A stretch of 64,000 bases of DNA. Origin: UBA5976 sp037137575. Lineage in GTDB: Bacteria > Actinomycetota > Actinomycetes > S36-B12 > UBA5976. The translations under genes and the position numbers were made by a program. Each line of letters opens with the position of its first letter. Position 1 is the stretch's first letter. This document shows positions 24,749 through 34,516 of the stretch, one piece after another. The stretch lies in NCBI GenBank assembly GCA_037137575.1, contig JBAXKB010000001.1, forward strand, positions 1 to 64,000. Reading direction: 5' to 3'. The notes beneath the pieces were generated by a model. The model had not been told where the DNA came from. It saw only the letters and a program-made list of their open reading frames with translations, and searched no databases.

Positions 24749-25702
24749 ATGTTGAAATTCCAGCATGTGCCGGTAATGCAAGATCGGTGTTTGGAGTTGT
24801 TGGCTCCCGCGCTAGAAAATCCAGAAGCAGTTTTTGTTGACGCCACAGTTGGTCTTGGTGGCCATAGCCTGGCAGTCCTTGAAGCTTTCAACAATGTAAG
24901 AATAATCGGACTTGACCGCGACGAAAATGCCTTAGCAATCAGTCGCGAGCGGCTAATTGCCCACAGCGATCGGGTGACCCTAGTTCACGCAGTTTATGAC
25001 GAGATTGAAGAAGTCCTGCACGGTCTTCGGATCGAATCAGTGCACGGAATCCTTTTTGATCTAGGGGTTTCGTCAATGCAATTAGATAATCCAGAACGCG
25101 GTTTCGCTTACTCGCAAAATGCTCCACTAGATATGCGCATGAACAATTCAGTTGGCCAAACAGCAGCTGATGTTGTTAACACTTACTCGCACGGTGACCT
25201 TGCCCGAATCTTGCGCACTTATGGTGAAGAACGTTTCGCTGGTCGCGTAGCTAGTGCAATTATTCGCGAACGAGAAGTTAAGCCATTTTCTGATAGTGAT
25301 CGATTGGTGACTGTTGTTCGAGATGCAATTCCTGCCGCTACTCGTCGCACCGGTGGTAACCCGGCTAAGCGAACATTCCAAGCTCTTCGCATTGAAGTAA
25401 ATGACGAATTGGCCGTGCTAGAGCGGGCAATTCCTGCTGCCTTAAATTGTGTAGCAATGAATGGTCGATTAGTGGTTATGTCCTATCAGTCACTTGAAGA
25501 TCGAATCGTTAAGAACGCGCTACGCGTTGGTACTGAATCAAAAACTCCAATCGAAATGCCGTTCATTGCTCCTGATGATCAGCCTTGGTTAAAGCTGCTT
25601 ACGCGTGGCGCTGAAAGTGCAACTGAAGCAGAAGTTGAAAGTAATTCACGAGCTGCCTCAGTTCGCCTTCGCGCTGCGCAGCGAATCGGGGTGGCCGCAT
25701 GA
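24749..25702 (+). CDS. rsmH: 16S rRNA m4C1402 methyltransferase RsmH
   Basis: This 317-residue SAM-dependent enzyme methylates N4 of C1402 in the 16S rRNA decoding centre. The SAM-binding motif is DATVGLGGHS (about 28-37), and the family motifs FDLGVSSMQLD and YSQNAPLDMRM are intact. The ATG at 24749 begins MLKFQHVPVM, the usual start. The open frame extends upstream, but those residues do not resemble the family. The 118-bp gap after mraZ holds a GGCC-TTC-GGCC hairpin at about 24652-24662. Confidence 0.96.
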   Translation: MLKFQHVPVMQDRCLELLAPALENPEAVFVDATVGLGGHSLAVLEAFNNVRIIGLDRDENALAISRERLIAHSDRVTLVHAVYDEIEEVLHGLRIESVHGILFDLGVSSMQLDNPERGFAYSQNAPLDMRMNNSVGQTAADVVNTYSHGDLARILRTYGEERFAGRVASAIIREREVKPFSDSDRLVTVVRDAIPAATRRTGGNPAKRTFQALRIEVNDELAVLERAIPAALNCVAMNGRLVVMSYQSLEDRIVKNALRVGTESKTPIEMPFIAPDDQPWLKLLTRGAESATEAEVESNSRAASVRLRAAQRIGVAA

Positions 25703-26160
25703 GTGCTATGCCAGCTCGCGCACCGCAAATTTCGCGCCGTCCAATTAACGCCCCTATAGCTAAGAGATCAAGCCGTAAGCGCATCATGAGCCAAATAAAA
25801 CCAGCATTTAGTCCCGCGCTAGCAACTATCCATGATGCAATCCCGGCCGGAAAAGCTAGTAAGCGAGTCTTGACTCTGATTGTTTGTGGCTTCGCCACTT
25901 TCGGGCTACTTCTTCTGCTGCTTGTTAATAACCTGTCAGCAAAAGCCTCGTTCGAGAAGCACCAACTGCAAAATCAGGTTTCACAATTAACTGCGCAAGA
26001 GCAGCAACTTCAGCGCTTTGTTTCTTATCACGAATCTCCAGGACAACTTTTAATCAAAGCTCGCAAAATGGGCATGATCCCAGCAGCAACGCCAGCATTC
26101 TTACGACTTTCAGATCACAAGATCCTAGGAGTTCCGCAAGCTGCCGTAGCGGGGCAATGA
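25699..26160 (+). CDS. ftsL: Cell division protein FtsL-like
   Basis: The protein has 153 residues: a basic cytoplasmic N-terminus of about 55 residues, one membrane helix (about 57-79) and an extracytoplasmic coiled coil rich in Gln and Leu (about 85-115). This is the FtsL topology of the FtsQLB complex that activates FtsWI. The sequence is poorly conserved, so the name rests on topology and position between rsmH and ftsI. The ATGA overlap with rsmH indicates coupling. Confidence 0.82.
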   Translation: MSAMPARAPQISRRPINAPIAKRSSRKRIMSQIKPAFSPALATIHDAIPAGKASKRVLTLIVCGFATFGLLLLLLVNNLSAKASFEKHQLQNQVSQLTAQEQQLQRFVSYHESPGQLLIKARKMGMIPAATPAFLRLSDHKILGVPQAAVAGQ

Positions 26161-26161
26161 T

Positions 26162-27940
26162 ATGGCCAACCAAGGATTACCTCCACAAGCATCAGGGCCA
26201 GTAGTAAATGCACCGATGGTGGTGCGCTTGGACAATCCGCGCAGGCGGATTCGAACTTTCACGATCTTGCTCATGATCTTTATGTTGCTGTGTATCGGGC
26301 AACTAGTTAATCTGCAAATCATTCGCGGTCCAGAGCTTGCTGCTCAGGCGGAAAATTCACGCCTACAAACTTTTGTGGTGCCCGCACTTCGAGGGCAGAT
26401 AACTGACATAAATGGCAATCCAATTGCGATGAGCATCAAAGCTCGTGATGTAACAGCGGACCAGACGCTTGTGGGTGATCCCCATAAAACTGCGGTGATT
26501 TTAGCTCGCTATCTAAAGATGCCGGTCAAAAAAATTCAGAAACGACTGACTGGCAAACTCCGCTTCAGTTACGTCGCAAGAAACATCACACCAGAATTGT
26601 GGGACAAAATTGCAGCTGAGCAGCTTAAAGGAATTCTCAGCCAGGCAACTTCATCGCGAATCTATCCCGAAGGTGATTTGGCTGCGAGCCTACTTGGTTT
26701 CACAGGATACGATGGCCGAGGTTTAGTTGGCCTCGAGGAAAAATACGACGATTGGCTATCTGGTAAAGATGGCAAACAAACCGTGGAAATGGTCAATGGG
26801 ACCCAAATTCCAACCGGGCCGAATTCTGGAATTGATGCGATAGATGGCGGTTCAATCAAACTAACTATTGACGACTCAATTCAGGCAGTAGCTGAACGAG
26901 CCCTGGCGCGTCAGGTTATTGCACAGCATGCCGTCGGTGGCGACGTTGTTGTAATGGATCCAAAAACCTTCCAAATTTTAGCCATGGCGACTTATCCGAC
27001 TTATAACCCAAACAAGCCAGAAAAATATTCTCCGGATCAACAGCGCAATAGCGCAGTTCAGGATTCTTTTGAACCCGGGTCCACTAGCAAAGTTATGACA
27101 ATGTCTGCCGTGATCGAAGAGGGTGCCCTCAAGCCAACTAGCAAATTAGTGATTCCACCAACAATTCGCAAAGGTGGAACAAATTTTCATGACCATGAAC
27201 CACATGGAACATTACATCTAACGCTCAACGGTGTTTTGGCTCTATCAAGCAACATCGGATCGATTATCGCGTCCAACAAAATTGGACAAGACAAGTTCCT
27301 TGGTTACTTGCAAAAGTTTGGTGTTGGCCAATTGACTGGTTCAAATATTTACGGTGAGGCATCTGGAAGTTTGCCTAATCCTAAAAATGAGAACGAGTGG
27401 TCGGACACCACATTCCCAACTCTGGCTTTTGGTCAGGGGCTTTCAGTTACTGCGCTTCAAGTAGCCAGCATTTATTCCACGATTGCAAATAATGGGGTTC
27501 GACTTACTCCACAAATTCTCGCAGGCACCACGAGCAATGTTGGTGTTTACACTCCCGCGCCGCCACCAACTGCCACTCGGGTAGTCAGCGCAAAAACGGC
27601 TCGAATAATCCGAGAAATGTTAGAAAGTGTTGTCTCGGCTGAAGGAACAGCTCCAGCCGCACAAATTCCTGGCTATCGAGTTGCTGGAAAAACAGGTACG
27701 GCAAACCGCTCTCGGGTAAATGGTCCTGGATACAGCGGATACACCGCATCTTTTGTTGGAATGGCACCTGCAGAAAATCCTGCCTTAGTGGTTGCAGTCA
27801 TGATTCACACACCTGGCGGGTTGCACTTCGGTAGTTTGCTTTCAGGTCCAGTCTTTCGAGAAGTGATGATGTACTCGTTAGCGCACCGCAAAGTTCCGCC
27901 GTCAAGTCAGAAACGACCAAAAATTGCTGTGAAGTGGTGA
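26162..27940 (+). CDS. ftsI: Division transpeptidase FtsI (PBP3/class B PBP)
   Basis: This 592-residue septal peptidoglycan transpeptidase works with FtsW. A single N-terminal membrane helix (about 35-57) is followed by a pedestal domain (LRGQITDINGNPIA) and the penicillin-binding domain. The active-site motifs are S307-x-x-K (GSTSK), S362-S-N364 and K510-T-G (GKTGTANR). No PASTA domains are visible at the C-terminus. It starts one base after the ftsL stop. Confidence 0.95.
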   Translation: MANQGLPPQASGPVVNAPMVVRLDNPRRRIRTFTILLMIFMLLCIGQLVNLQIIRGPELAAQAENSRLQTFVVPALRGQITDINGNPIAMSIKARDVTADQTLVGDPHKTAVILARYLKMPVKKIQKRLTGKLRFSYVARNITPELWDKIAAEQLKGILSQATSSRIYPEGDLAASLLGFTGYDGRGLVGLEEKYDDWLSGKDGKQTVEMVNGTQIPTGPNSGIDAIDGGSIKLTIDDSIQAVAERALARQVIAQHAVGGDVVVMDPKTFQILAMATYPTYNPNKPEKYSPDQQRNSAVQDSFEPGSTSKVMTMSAVIEEGALKPTSKLVIPPTIRKGGTNFHDHEPHGTLHLTLNGVLALSSNIGSIIASNKIGQDKFLGYLQKFGVGQLTGSNIYGEASGSLPNPKNENEWSDTTFPTLAFGQGLSVTALQVASIYSTIANNGVRLTPQILAGTTSNVGVYTPAPPPTATRVVSAKTARIIREMLESVVSAEGTAPAAQIPGYRVAGKTGTANRSRVNGPGYSGYTASFVGMAPAENPALVVAVMIHTPGGLHFGSLLSGPVFREVMMYSLAHRKVPPSSQKRPKIAVKW

Positions 27941-27944
27941 TGTT

Positions 27945-29420
27945 ATGCAAACCGGCCAACCAGCATCAACTTCGCTAGCTAAACTCGGTGCTCGACTCAA
28001 TCTGCAGGTAAGCGCTGACGTTGAAATTAACGGGATAACTCACGACTCAAGAGCCGTAATTGATGGCGACCTGTATGTGGCAATTCCCGGACTAACTCAA
28101 CACGGGATTAATTTTGCGCAGCAAGCGATTGATAACGGAGCAGTTGCTATCGCCAGTGATCAACCTGGATGCGAAATTGCAAAAAATCTAGGATTGCCCT
28201 GGCTATTGTTAGGTGACGCCCGCCTAGATATGGCATCAGTTGCAGCCGAGTTTTATGGGCACCCGGAACAAAAATTGAAAATGATTGGTGTGACCGGAAC
28301 AAATGGGAAGACCACAATTACGCAGATATTACGCACACTTTTGCTTGGAGCCGGGCATAGCGTGGGTGTTATTGGCACCTTAGGTGCGTTTGTTGGTGAC
28401 TTAGAAATTCCGAGTAAGCGCACAACGCCTGAATCTACAGATCTCTTTAAATTGTTAGCGCAGATGGTAAGCGCCGGCGCCGATACGGTTTGTATGGAAG
28501 TTTCAAGCCACGCACTCGAATTGCATCGAGTCGCAGGAATTAAATTTGATGTGGCAATCTTTACTAACCTCACCCAAGACCACTTAGATTTTCATGGCTC
28601 AATGGAAAATTATTTTGCCGCTAAACAAAAACTTTTCACTGACTCCCGTTGCAAGGTCGCGGTTATCGACTGTGATGATGACTGGGGCCGCAAGCTAATC
28701 TCAAGTACAGATGCGCAGCAGGTGATTTCTGTTGGAGCAATAGGCGATTGGCGAATCAGTGACGTACTAACGCAGCTATCTGGAAGCACTCGGTTTAATT
28801 TAGAAAGTCCAACTCAAAACTTCGATGTGAGCATTCCGATGTATGGCGAATTTAATGCCAAGAATGCTGCGCTGTGTTTAGCCACGTGTGCGATTTTGGG
28901 TCTCGATCCGCTAGTCGTGAAAGATTCGTTGGCCAACTTGCCACAGGTGCCCGGGCGTATGCAATTAGTGGCTAGCAATAGCGACTTCTTAGCATTTGTT
29001 GATTATGCGCATACCCCTGATGCAGTGGAAAAAGTATTGACCGAAATTCTCGTAGCTAAACCCACAAAGCTAATCACGGTTATCGGTTGTGGTGGAAATC
29101 GTGATTCAAGTAAGCGCCCACTAATGGGTCAGATTGCTGCTCGGTTAGCAGATGTGGTTGTAATTACTGACGATAATCCCAGAAGTGAAGACCCAGCACA
29201 GATTCGTCAGGCAGTATTTGAGGGAACTTTGGGGCAACCTGCGCAGGTTTTTAAAATTGGTGACCGACGTGATGCGATTGCTTTCGCCATTTCACTTGCG
29301 GGTAGTGGAGATGTTGTTGCTGTGCTGGGCAAAGGACATGAAGTTGGGCAAGAAATCAACGGAATCATTACTGAATTTGACGATGTAAAAGTGATTCGTG
29401 AGGTGATTGTTGGTGCATAA
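27945..29420 (+). CDS. murE: UDP-MurNAc-tripeptide synthetase MurE
   Basis: This 491-residue cytosolic Mur ligase adds the third residue of the stem peptide. The ATP loop is GVTGTNGKTTI. The selectivity motif reads DNPR (in TDDNPRSEDP), the form that recognises meso-diaminopimelate rather than L-lysine. This predicts a meso-DAP wall. It lies 4 bp after ftsI in the dcw order. Confidence 0.96.
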   Translation: MQTGQPASTSLAKLGARLNLQVSADVEINGITHDSRAVIDGDLYVAIPGLTQHGINFAQQAIDNGAVAIASDQPGCEIAKNLGLPWLLLGDARLDMASVAAEFYGHPEQKLKMIGVTGTNGKTTITQILRTLLLGAGHSVGVIGTLGAFVGDLEIPSKRTTPESTDLFKLLAQMVSAGADTVCMEVSSHALELHRVAGIKFDVAIFTNLTQDHLDFHGSMENYFAAKQKLFTDSRCKVAVIDCDDDWGRKLISSTDAQQVISVGAIGDWRISDVLTQLSGSTRFNLESPTQNFDVSIPMYGEFNAKNAALCLATCAILGLDPLVVKDSLANLPQVPGRMQLVASNSDFLAFVDYAHTPDAVEKVLTEILVAKPTKLITVIGCGGNRDSSKRPLMGQIAARLADVVVITDDNPRSEDPAQIRQAVFEGTLGQPAQVFKIGDRRDAIAFAISLAGSGDVVAVLGKGHEVGQEINGIITEFDDVKVIREVIVGA

Positions 29421-30828
29421 AATTACGCTTGCGAAAATTGCTGAAATCACTGGCGGTCAGGTTTTTGGAGATCCGGATTTAATTCTTTCTGCAATTTCAA
29501 CAGATTCAAGGAGCTCCTCTGAAAATTGGTTATTCGCTGCAATCAAAGGTGAGCGAGCAGATGGTCACAACTATGTTGCGCAAGCTTTGGGCAATGGCGC
29601 AATGGCCTGCTTGGTTTCCCAGTCAGTCGAAGGTCCGCATGTTTTAGTCCCGAACTATGGAGTAGAACTTGATCCAGTTATTTATGCTCTTGGGAAACTC
29701 GCTGCATTCGACCGCGCTCAATTCACAAATGTAAACGTTGTCGCCATCACTGGCTCGTCCGGAAAAACATCAACCAAGGACCTCATTGGACAAGTGCTAA
29801 AACACTCAGGTCCAACACAAGCACCAGCGGGCTCACAGAACAATGAACTCGGGCTTCCGTTAACTATTTTAACTGCAGATAGTGATGTCAATAATTTAGT
29901 TTTAGAGATGGGTATGCGCGGATTAGGGCACATCTCATACTTGTGTGAAATTGCGAGCCCAACTATCTCGGTTGTAACCAATGTGGGTCAGGCGCACATT
30001 GGTGAAGTTGGATCCATCGAAAACATAGCCAAAGCTAAATCGGAAATAGTGCAAGGACTTTGTGCGCAAAATTGGGCAATTCTGAACTATGACGATCCCT
30101 ACGTTTTAGAAATGCGCAACTTAACGAAGGCTCAGGTACTTACCTATGGATTGAGCGTAGCCGCTGATGTTCGCGCACTCAATATTTCATCTTGTGATGA
30201 TGGAACTTATGAATTCGATATTCAAATAGCAAACGAAATTGAACGCGTTAGGTTGCCACTACTAGGTGAGCACAATGTTTTGAATGCCTTAGCGGCAGCT
30301 TCGGTAGGAATCACTTGCGGCATGAAATTATCAACCGTAGTTGAAGCACTCAGTTCAGTAACTTTACTTAGCCCATGGCGTATGGAGAAATCTGTGTTGG
30401 GTAACGGAGTTACCGTAATCAACGATGCCTACAACGCAAACCCAGAATCAATGTCAGCCGCGCTTCGCGCGCTTGCAGGTATCGCACCGTCTGGGCACTC
30501 GTGGGCTGTACTTGGTGCGATGGCTGAACTAGGCGAATTTTCCATTGAACAACATGATGCAATCGGTCGACTTGCTGTGCGATTGGATATTTCCAATTTG
30601 GTAGTTGTTGGGGAGCAGGCCAAAGCTTTGTATTTAGGTGCACTCCAAGAGGGGTCTTGGGATGGTGAGTCGGTGTGGTTTCCCGACTTTAGTTCAGCCT
30701 GCGATTACATTGTTGAGAGGGTTAAATCGCCAGATGTCGTGCTATTTAAAGCATCGCGCTCAGGTCAGTTTGAACAGTTAGCCCAAATGGTCTCTGATGC
30801 GATGAATGATGAGGGGAGTGCACAGTGA
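29413..30828 (+). CDS. murF: UDP-MurNAc-pentapeptide synthetase MurF
   Basis: This 471-residue ligase adds D-Ala-D-Ala to the UDP-MurNAc tripeptide. The ATP loop is TGSSGKTSTKD, and the central motif EMGMRGLGHI and C-terminal NDAYNANPESM are characteristic of MurF. I chose GTG 29413, which follows AGGTGA by 6 nt and overlaps the murE stop by 8 nt. Two in-frame TTG codons lie just upstream. Confidence 0.95.
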   Translation: MHKITLAKIAEITGGQVFGDPDLILSAISTDSRSSSENWLFAAIKGERADGHNYVAQALGNGAMACLVSQSVEGPHVLVPNYGVELDPVIYALGKLAAFDRAQFTNVNVVAITGSSGKTSTKDLIGQVLKHSGPTQAPAGSQNNELGLPLTILTADSDVNNLVLEMGMRGLGHISYLCEIASPTISVVTNVGQAHIGEVGSIENIAKAKSEIVQGLCAQNWAILNYDDPYVLEMRNLTKAQVLTYGLSVAADVRALNISSCDDGTYEFDIQIANEIERVRLPLLGEHNVLNALAAASVGITCGMKLSTVVEALSSVTLLSPWRMEKSVLGNGVTVINDAYNANPESMSAALRALAGIAPSGHSWAVLGAMAELGEFSIEQHDAIGRLAVRLDISNLVVVGEQAKALYLGALQEGSWDGESVWFPDFSSACDYIVERVKSPDVVLFKASRSGQFEQLAQMVSDAMNDEGSAQ

Positions 30829-31892
30829 AGTTAGTTGTACTCGCTGGTGCATTTGCCGCAATCTTCTCGTTGATATTGACGCCTCTTTTAATTAAAGTTC
30901 TTGGCCGGCGCGGTCTTTCTCAGGCAATCAGAGAATCGGCCGATGGCATCAATTACCCAGAACACGGCAGTAAGCGCGGGACGCCATCTATGGGTGGCTT
31001 AGCAATTTTAGGTTCGGTGGTTCTGGCTTACACGCTGACACACTTAATCGCGTGGACTATGCCAACTGCAACAGGGTTGCTTGCACTTTACCTAATGGTC
31101 GGATTGGGTCTTGTTGGTGTGGCCGATGACTATTTGAAGATCTTCAAACGACGAAGTACGGGCATCCGCGCTCGGACTAAATTAATCGGTCAAGCACTCG
31201 TTGCATTGAGTTTTGGCTGGCTAGGTTTGCAATTTCCAGATGCGCAAGGACGTCATCCGTTATCGCACGCAATTTCCGTAGTTCGAGATACGCCATGGAT
31301 TTTGCCAACAGGTGTTGTCCTGCTTTGGGTTTGGTTCTTGATTACCGGCATCACCAATGGTGTTAATCTGACCGACGGGCTTGATGGCCTAGCTTGTGGC
31401 GCAGCAGTAATGGCGTTCATTGCGTACACCGTTCTTTGTGTGTGGCAGTACGGACAGAACTGCCAATTCGGAGATGTCGCGCGCTGTTACACCGTGCGCG
31501 ATCCACTTGATTTAGCAATGTTTGCAGCGATGTGTGCTGGTTCATGCTTTGGGTTCTTGTGGTGGAACACTAGCCCAGCAAAAATCTTTATGGGAGATAC
31601 TGGTTCTTTGTCTTTGGGCGGGGCAATTGCAGCACTGGCACTTTTGACCAGAACTGAACTGTTACTGCCGCTTTTCGGTGGTCTTTTTGTGATCATCACG
31701 CTTTCCGTTATTGCCCAGGTGACGTCCTATAAGTTAACTGGCAAACGGGTTTTATTAATGGCGCCGCTACATCACCATTTTGAAATGCTGGGCTGGCCAG
31801 AAACATTAATCGTTGTTCGGTTTTGGATTATCCAAGGCGTTTGCGTCGGTGGCGCTATGGCACTTTTCTATGCTGAGTGGGTCCGACAATGA
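30825..31892 (+). CDS. mraY: Phospho-MurNAc-pentapeptide translocase MraY
   Basis: This 355-residue membrane enzyme makes lipid I from UDP-MurNAc-pentapeptide and undecaprenyl phosphate. It has about ten helices. Conserved motifs are GTPSMGGLAIL, DDYLKIF with the catalytic acids, NLTDGLDGLA and FMGDTGSLSLGG. The MAPLHHHFE loop is present. The start overlaps the murF stop (GTGA). Confidence 0.97.
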   Translation: MKLVVLAGAFAAIFSLILTPLLIKVLGRRGLSQAIRESADGINYPEHGSKRGTPSMGGLAILGSVVLAYTLTHLIAWTMPTATGLLALYLMVGLGLVGVADDYLKIFKRRSTGIRARTKLIGQALVALSFGWLGLQFPDAQGRHPLSHAISVVRDTPWILPTGVVLLWVWFLITGITNGVNLTDGLDGLACGAAVMAFIAYTVLCVWQYGQNCQFGDVARCYTVRDPLDLAMFAAMCAGSCFGFLWWNTSPAKIFMGDTGSLSLGGAIAALALLTRTELLLPLFGGLFVIITLSVIAQVTSYKLTGKRVLLMAPLHHHFEMLGWPETLIVVRFWIIQGVCVGGAMALFYAEWVRQ

Positions 31893-31904
31893 GGCCTGAT
31901 TTAG

Positions 31905-33347
31905 ATGCATGAAGTAAGTAAATTGAATCGAACTTCGGACTGGTCGCAAATTCGTGTCGCAGTTGTTGGTTTTGGTCTTGCCGGCTTTGCCGCTGCAGAC
32001 GCGTTGATCCAGATGGATGCCCAAGTTCTAATAATTGATGGCGCACCCCGAGATAAGTATGCAGACAAGGCTCAGCTACTTGAAATTCTTGGCGCCGAAT
32101 TTCAGTTTGATGATGATGTAACTTTGCCAAGCGATTTAGATGTGTTGGTTTTATCTCCTGGAGTTTCACCGCTTGCACCGATTGTTAAAGCAGCCCAAAG
32201 TGCTGAGGTAACTATTTGGGGTGAGTTGGAATTAGCTTGGAGATTGCGAGACCCAGAAACGGCGGCTCCTTGGGTTGCTATTACCGGGACTAACGGCAAA
32301 ACCACAACCACCCGAATGGTTGAATCCATCCTCGCGGAAAAATACGGCGCACAGAATGTGCGAGCAGCGGGCAATATTGGTTTGCCAATGTGCGAGGTAG
32401 TTATGGACCCAAATCCACTCGCGGCGATTGTCGTTGAAGTAGGTGCGCCACAACTTCCATTTGTACATTCCGTTTCACCGGTTGCCTCTGTTTGTCTGAA
32501 CTTGGCGCCTGATCACATCGACCTATTTGGGTCATTTGAGGCATATCGCGATGCGAAGGCCCGCATTTATCGCAATACTCAAATCGCTGCCATCTACAAC
32601 GAGCAAGATGAAGCCACTGAACGCATGGTTGAACAAGCAGATGTAGTCGAAGGTTGCCGAGCAGTTTCGTTCACGCTGAGTATTCCGCGTAGTTCGATGG
32701 TTGGGTTAGTTGAAGACATTTTGGTAGATCGAGCTTTTCTTTCGCAGCGCGCAACTTCTGCACTTGAAATAATTGAGTTGTCTGATTTGCCGAGTAATGC
32801 CCCACACAATGTTCAAAATGCGTTAGCCGCTATTGCACTTGCTCGAGCAATCGAAATTGAACCTGCATTCATCAAAGCCGGCTTAATGAATTGGCAGGCA
32901 GAGCCACATCGGATTACACATGTTGACCAGGTAAATGGTGTTGACTATGTCGATGATTCCAAGGCGACGAACACGCATGCGGCATTCACTTCTATTCGTG
33001 CTTACGAGTCTGTTGTGTGGATTGCTGGGGGATTAGCAAAAGGTCAGGATTTCACCGAGCTGGTAGAAAAATCAGCAAGTCGGCTTCGTGGGGTCGTCCT
33101 TTTAGGCGCAGATCAGGAGTTGATTGCGCAGGCATTGACTAAATTTGCCCCCGATGTTCCAGTGCACAGAGTGCACAGCACCCAGATAGATGCAATGACT
33201 TCTGTGGTTGCATTGGCCGCACAGTTAGCCAGCAGAGGGGACACTGTGTTACTCGCTCCAGGCTGCGCATCATGGGATATGTATCGAGATTACGCGCATC
33301 GTGGCGACGCATTTGCGCAGGCAGTTCGAGAGTTAGGGACATTATGA
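31905..33347 (+). CDS. murD: UDP-MurNAc-L-alanine:D-glutamate ligase MurD
   Basis: This 480-residue Mur ligase has an N-terminal UDP-binding Rossmann domain (VAVVGFGLAGFAAAD), an ATP loop ITGTNGKTTTTRM (about 126-138) and a C-terminal domain with NGVDYVDDSKATN. It lies 12 bp after mraY in the usual order. Confidence 0.96.
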   Translation: MHEVSKLNRTSDWSQIRVAVVGFGLAGFAAADALIQMDAQVLIIDGAPRDKYADKAQLLEILGAEFQFDDDVTLPSDLDVLVLSPGVSPLAPIVKAAQSAEVTIWGELELAWRLRDPETAAPWVAITGTNGKTTTTRMVESILAEKYGAQNVRAAGNIGLPMCEVVMDPNPLAAIVVEVGAPQLPFVHSVSPVASVCLNLAPDHIDLFGSFEAYRDAKARIYRNTQIAAIYNEQDEATERMVEQADVVEGCRAVSFTLSIPRSSMVGLVEDILVDRAFLSQRATSALEIIELSDLPSNAPHNVQNALAAIALARAIEIEPAFIKAGLMNWQAEPHRITHVDQVNGVDYVDDSKATNTHAAFTSIRAYESVVWIAGGLAKGQDFTELVEKSASRLRGVVLLGADQELIAQALTKFAPDVPVHRVHSTQIDAMTSVVALAAQLASRGDTVLLAPGCASWDMYRDYAHRGDAFAQAVRELGTL

Positions 33348-34516
33348 CCGTCATACAGAACGCGGAGCCGAAAGCAGATACTAAATCTATTTGGCAGAAA
33401 CTAGAACACCCGATGGCTCTCTACAACATCATCTTCTGGAGCACTATTGCGCTATTGGTCTCTGGCCTTGTGATGGTGGCTTCGGCATCAAGTATTTTCG
33501 CTTATGAAAATTTCAACGGTAATCAGTGGGCGCTTGTGGAACGCCAAGTGTTATTTGCTGGAATTGGCGTTTTCGGATTGCTCGTGATGGCTAAGCAAGA
33601 TAACGAACGAATCAAGAAGTATTCTGGGCCGTTTTTGATAACTGTTGTCGGCCTGCTTTGCGCGGTTCTGGTGATCGGATCATCGGTAAATGGGCAAAGG
33701 AACTGGATTGAGTTCGGTTCGCTCATTCGTTTCCAGCCTTCGGAATTCGCCAAAATTGGCATCATTCTTTACGGGGCGAAAATTCTGGCAAATTATGAAG
33801 GCGAATTGCATCTAGTTTCTCGGCTCTTAAATCCATATGGTGTGGTCTGTGTAGTTGTTCTGTTCTTAATCCTTGCGGAAAAAGACTTAGGTACCGCAAT
33901 GATCATGATGCCCATTATGGCTTCAGCGCTTTACTTTGTTGGCGCTCCGCGCAAATGGTTCTGGATGTTAGCGGGATTATTTGTCGGGTTGATTGTTCTG
34001 TTGACCATTGCCGCGCCTTATCGAATGGCGCGCTTTACTTCATGGTTGAACCCAAATGCTGATCCGCAAGGTACTGGCTACCAACTAATCCATGGGCAGC
34101 GGGCTATGGGATCTGGCGGTTGGCTCGGAGTAGGACTTGGTGGTTCAAAAGAAAAGTGGGGCACTCTTCCGGAAGCTCACACCGATTTCATCTACGCAGT
34201 TGTGGGTGAAGAAGTTGGGATTGTTGGAACACTAATTGTTCTGGTGTTATTTGTGGCCATAATTTTCTCTGGTTTGCGCATTGCCCGACTATCTGACGAT
34301 TTATTCACTCGCTTAGTCACCCTTGGAATTGTTACTTGGATTGCAACGCAGGCTTTTGTGAATATCGGGGCAGTTCTGGGCATCATGCCAATCACTGGTG
34401 TCCCGCTTCCGCTAGTTAGTTATGGCGGCTCCTCACTGATTCCAACATTGGCTGGTCTGGGTATTTTGCTGGCGTTTGCTAAAAAGCAAGCAGAGTCAGC
34501 GGAGCAAACTACATGA
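33344..34516 (+). CDS. ftsW: Lipid II polymerase FtsW (SEDS)
   Basis: The protein has 390 residues and about ten membrane helices. FtsW is the septal glycan polymerase that partners FtsI. Signatures visible are VNGQRNWIEFGSLIRFQPSEFAKI in the first half, GGWLGVGLGGSKEKWG-like motifs and the C-terminal TGVPLPLVSYGGSS. The start at 33344 overlaps the murD stop (ATGA); the frame is open further upstream only as an overlap with murD. Confidence 0.95.
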   Translation: MTVIQNAEPKADTKSIWQKLEHPMALYNIIFWSTIALLVSGLVMVASASSIFAYENFNGNQWALVERQVLFAGIGVFGLLVMAKQDNERIKKYSGPFLITVVGLLCAVLVIGSSVNGQRNWIEFGSLIRFQPSEFAKIGIILYGAKILANYEGELHLVSRLLNPYGVVCVVVLFLILAEKDLGTAMIMMPIMASALYFVGAPRKWFWMLAGLFVGLIVLLTIAAPYRMARFTSWLNPNADPQGTGYQLIHGQRAMGSGGWLGVGLGGSKEKWGTLPEAHTDFIYAVVGEEVGIVGTLIVLVLFVAIIFSGLRIARLSDDLFTRLVTLGIVTWIATQAFVNIGAVLGIMPITGVPLPLVSYGGSSLIPTLAGLGILLAFAKKQAESAEQTT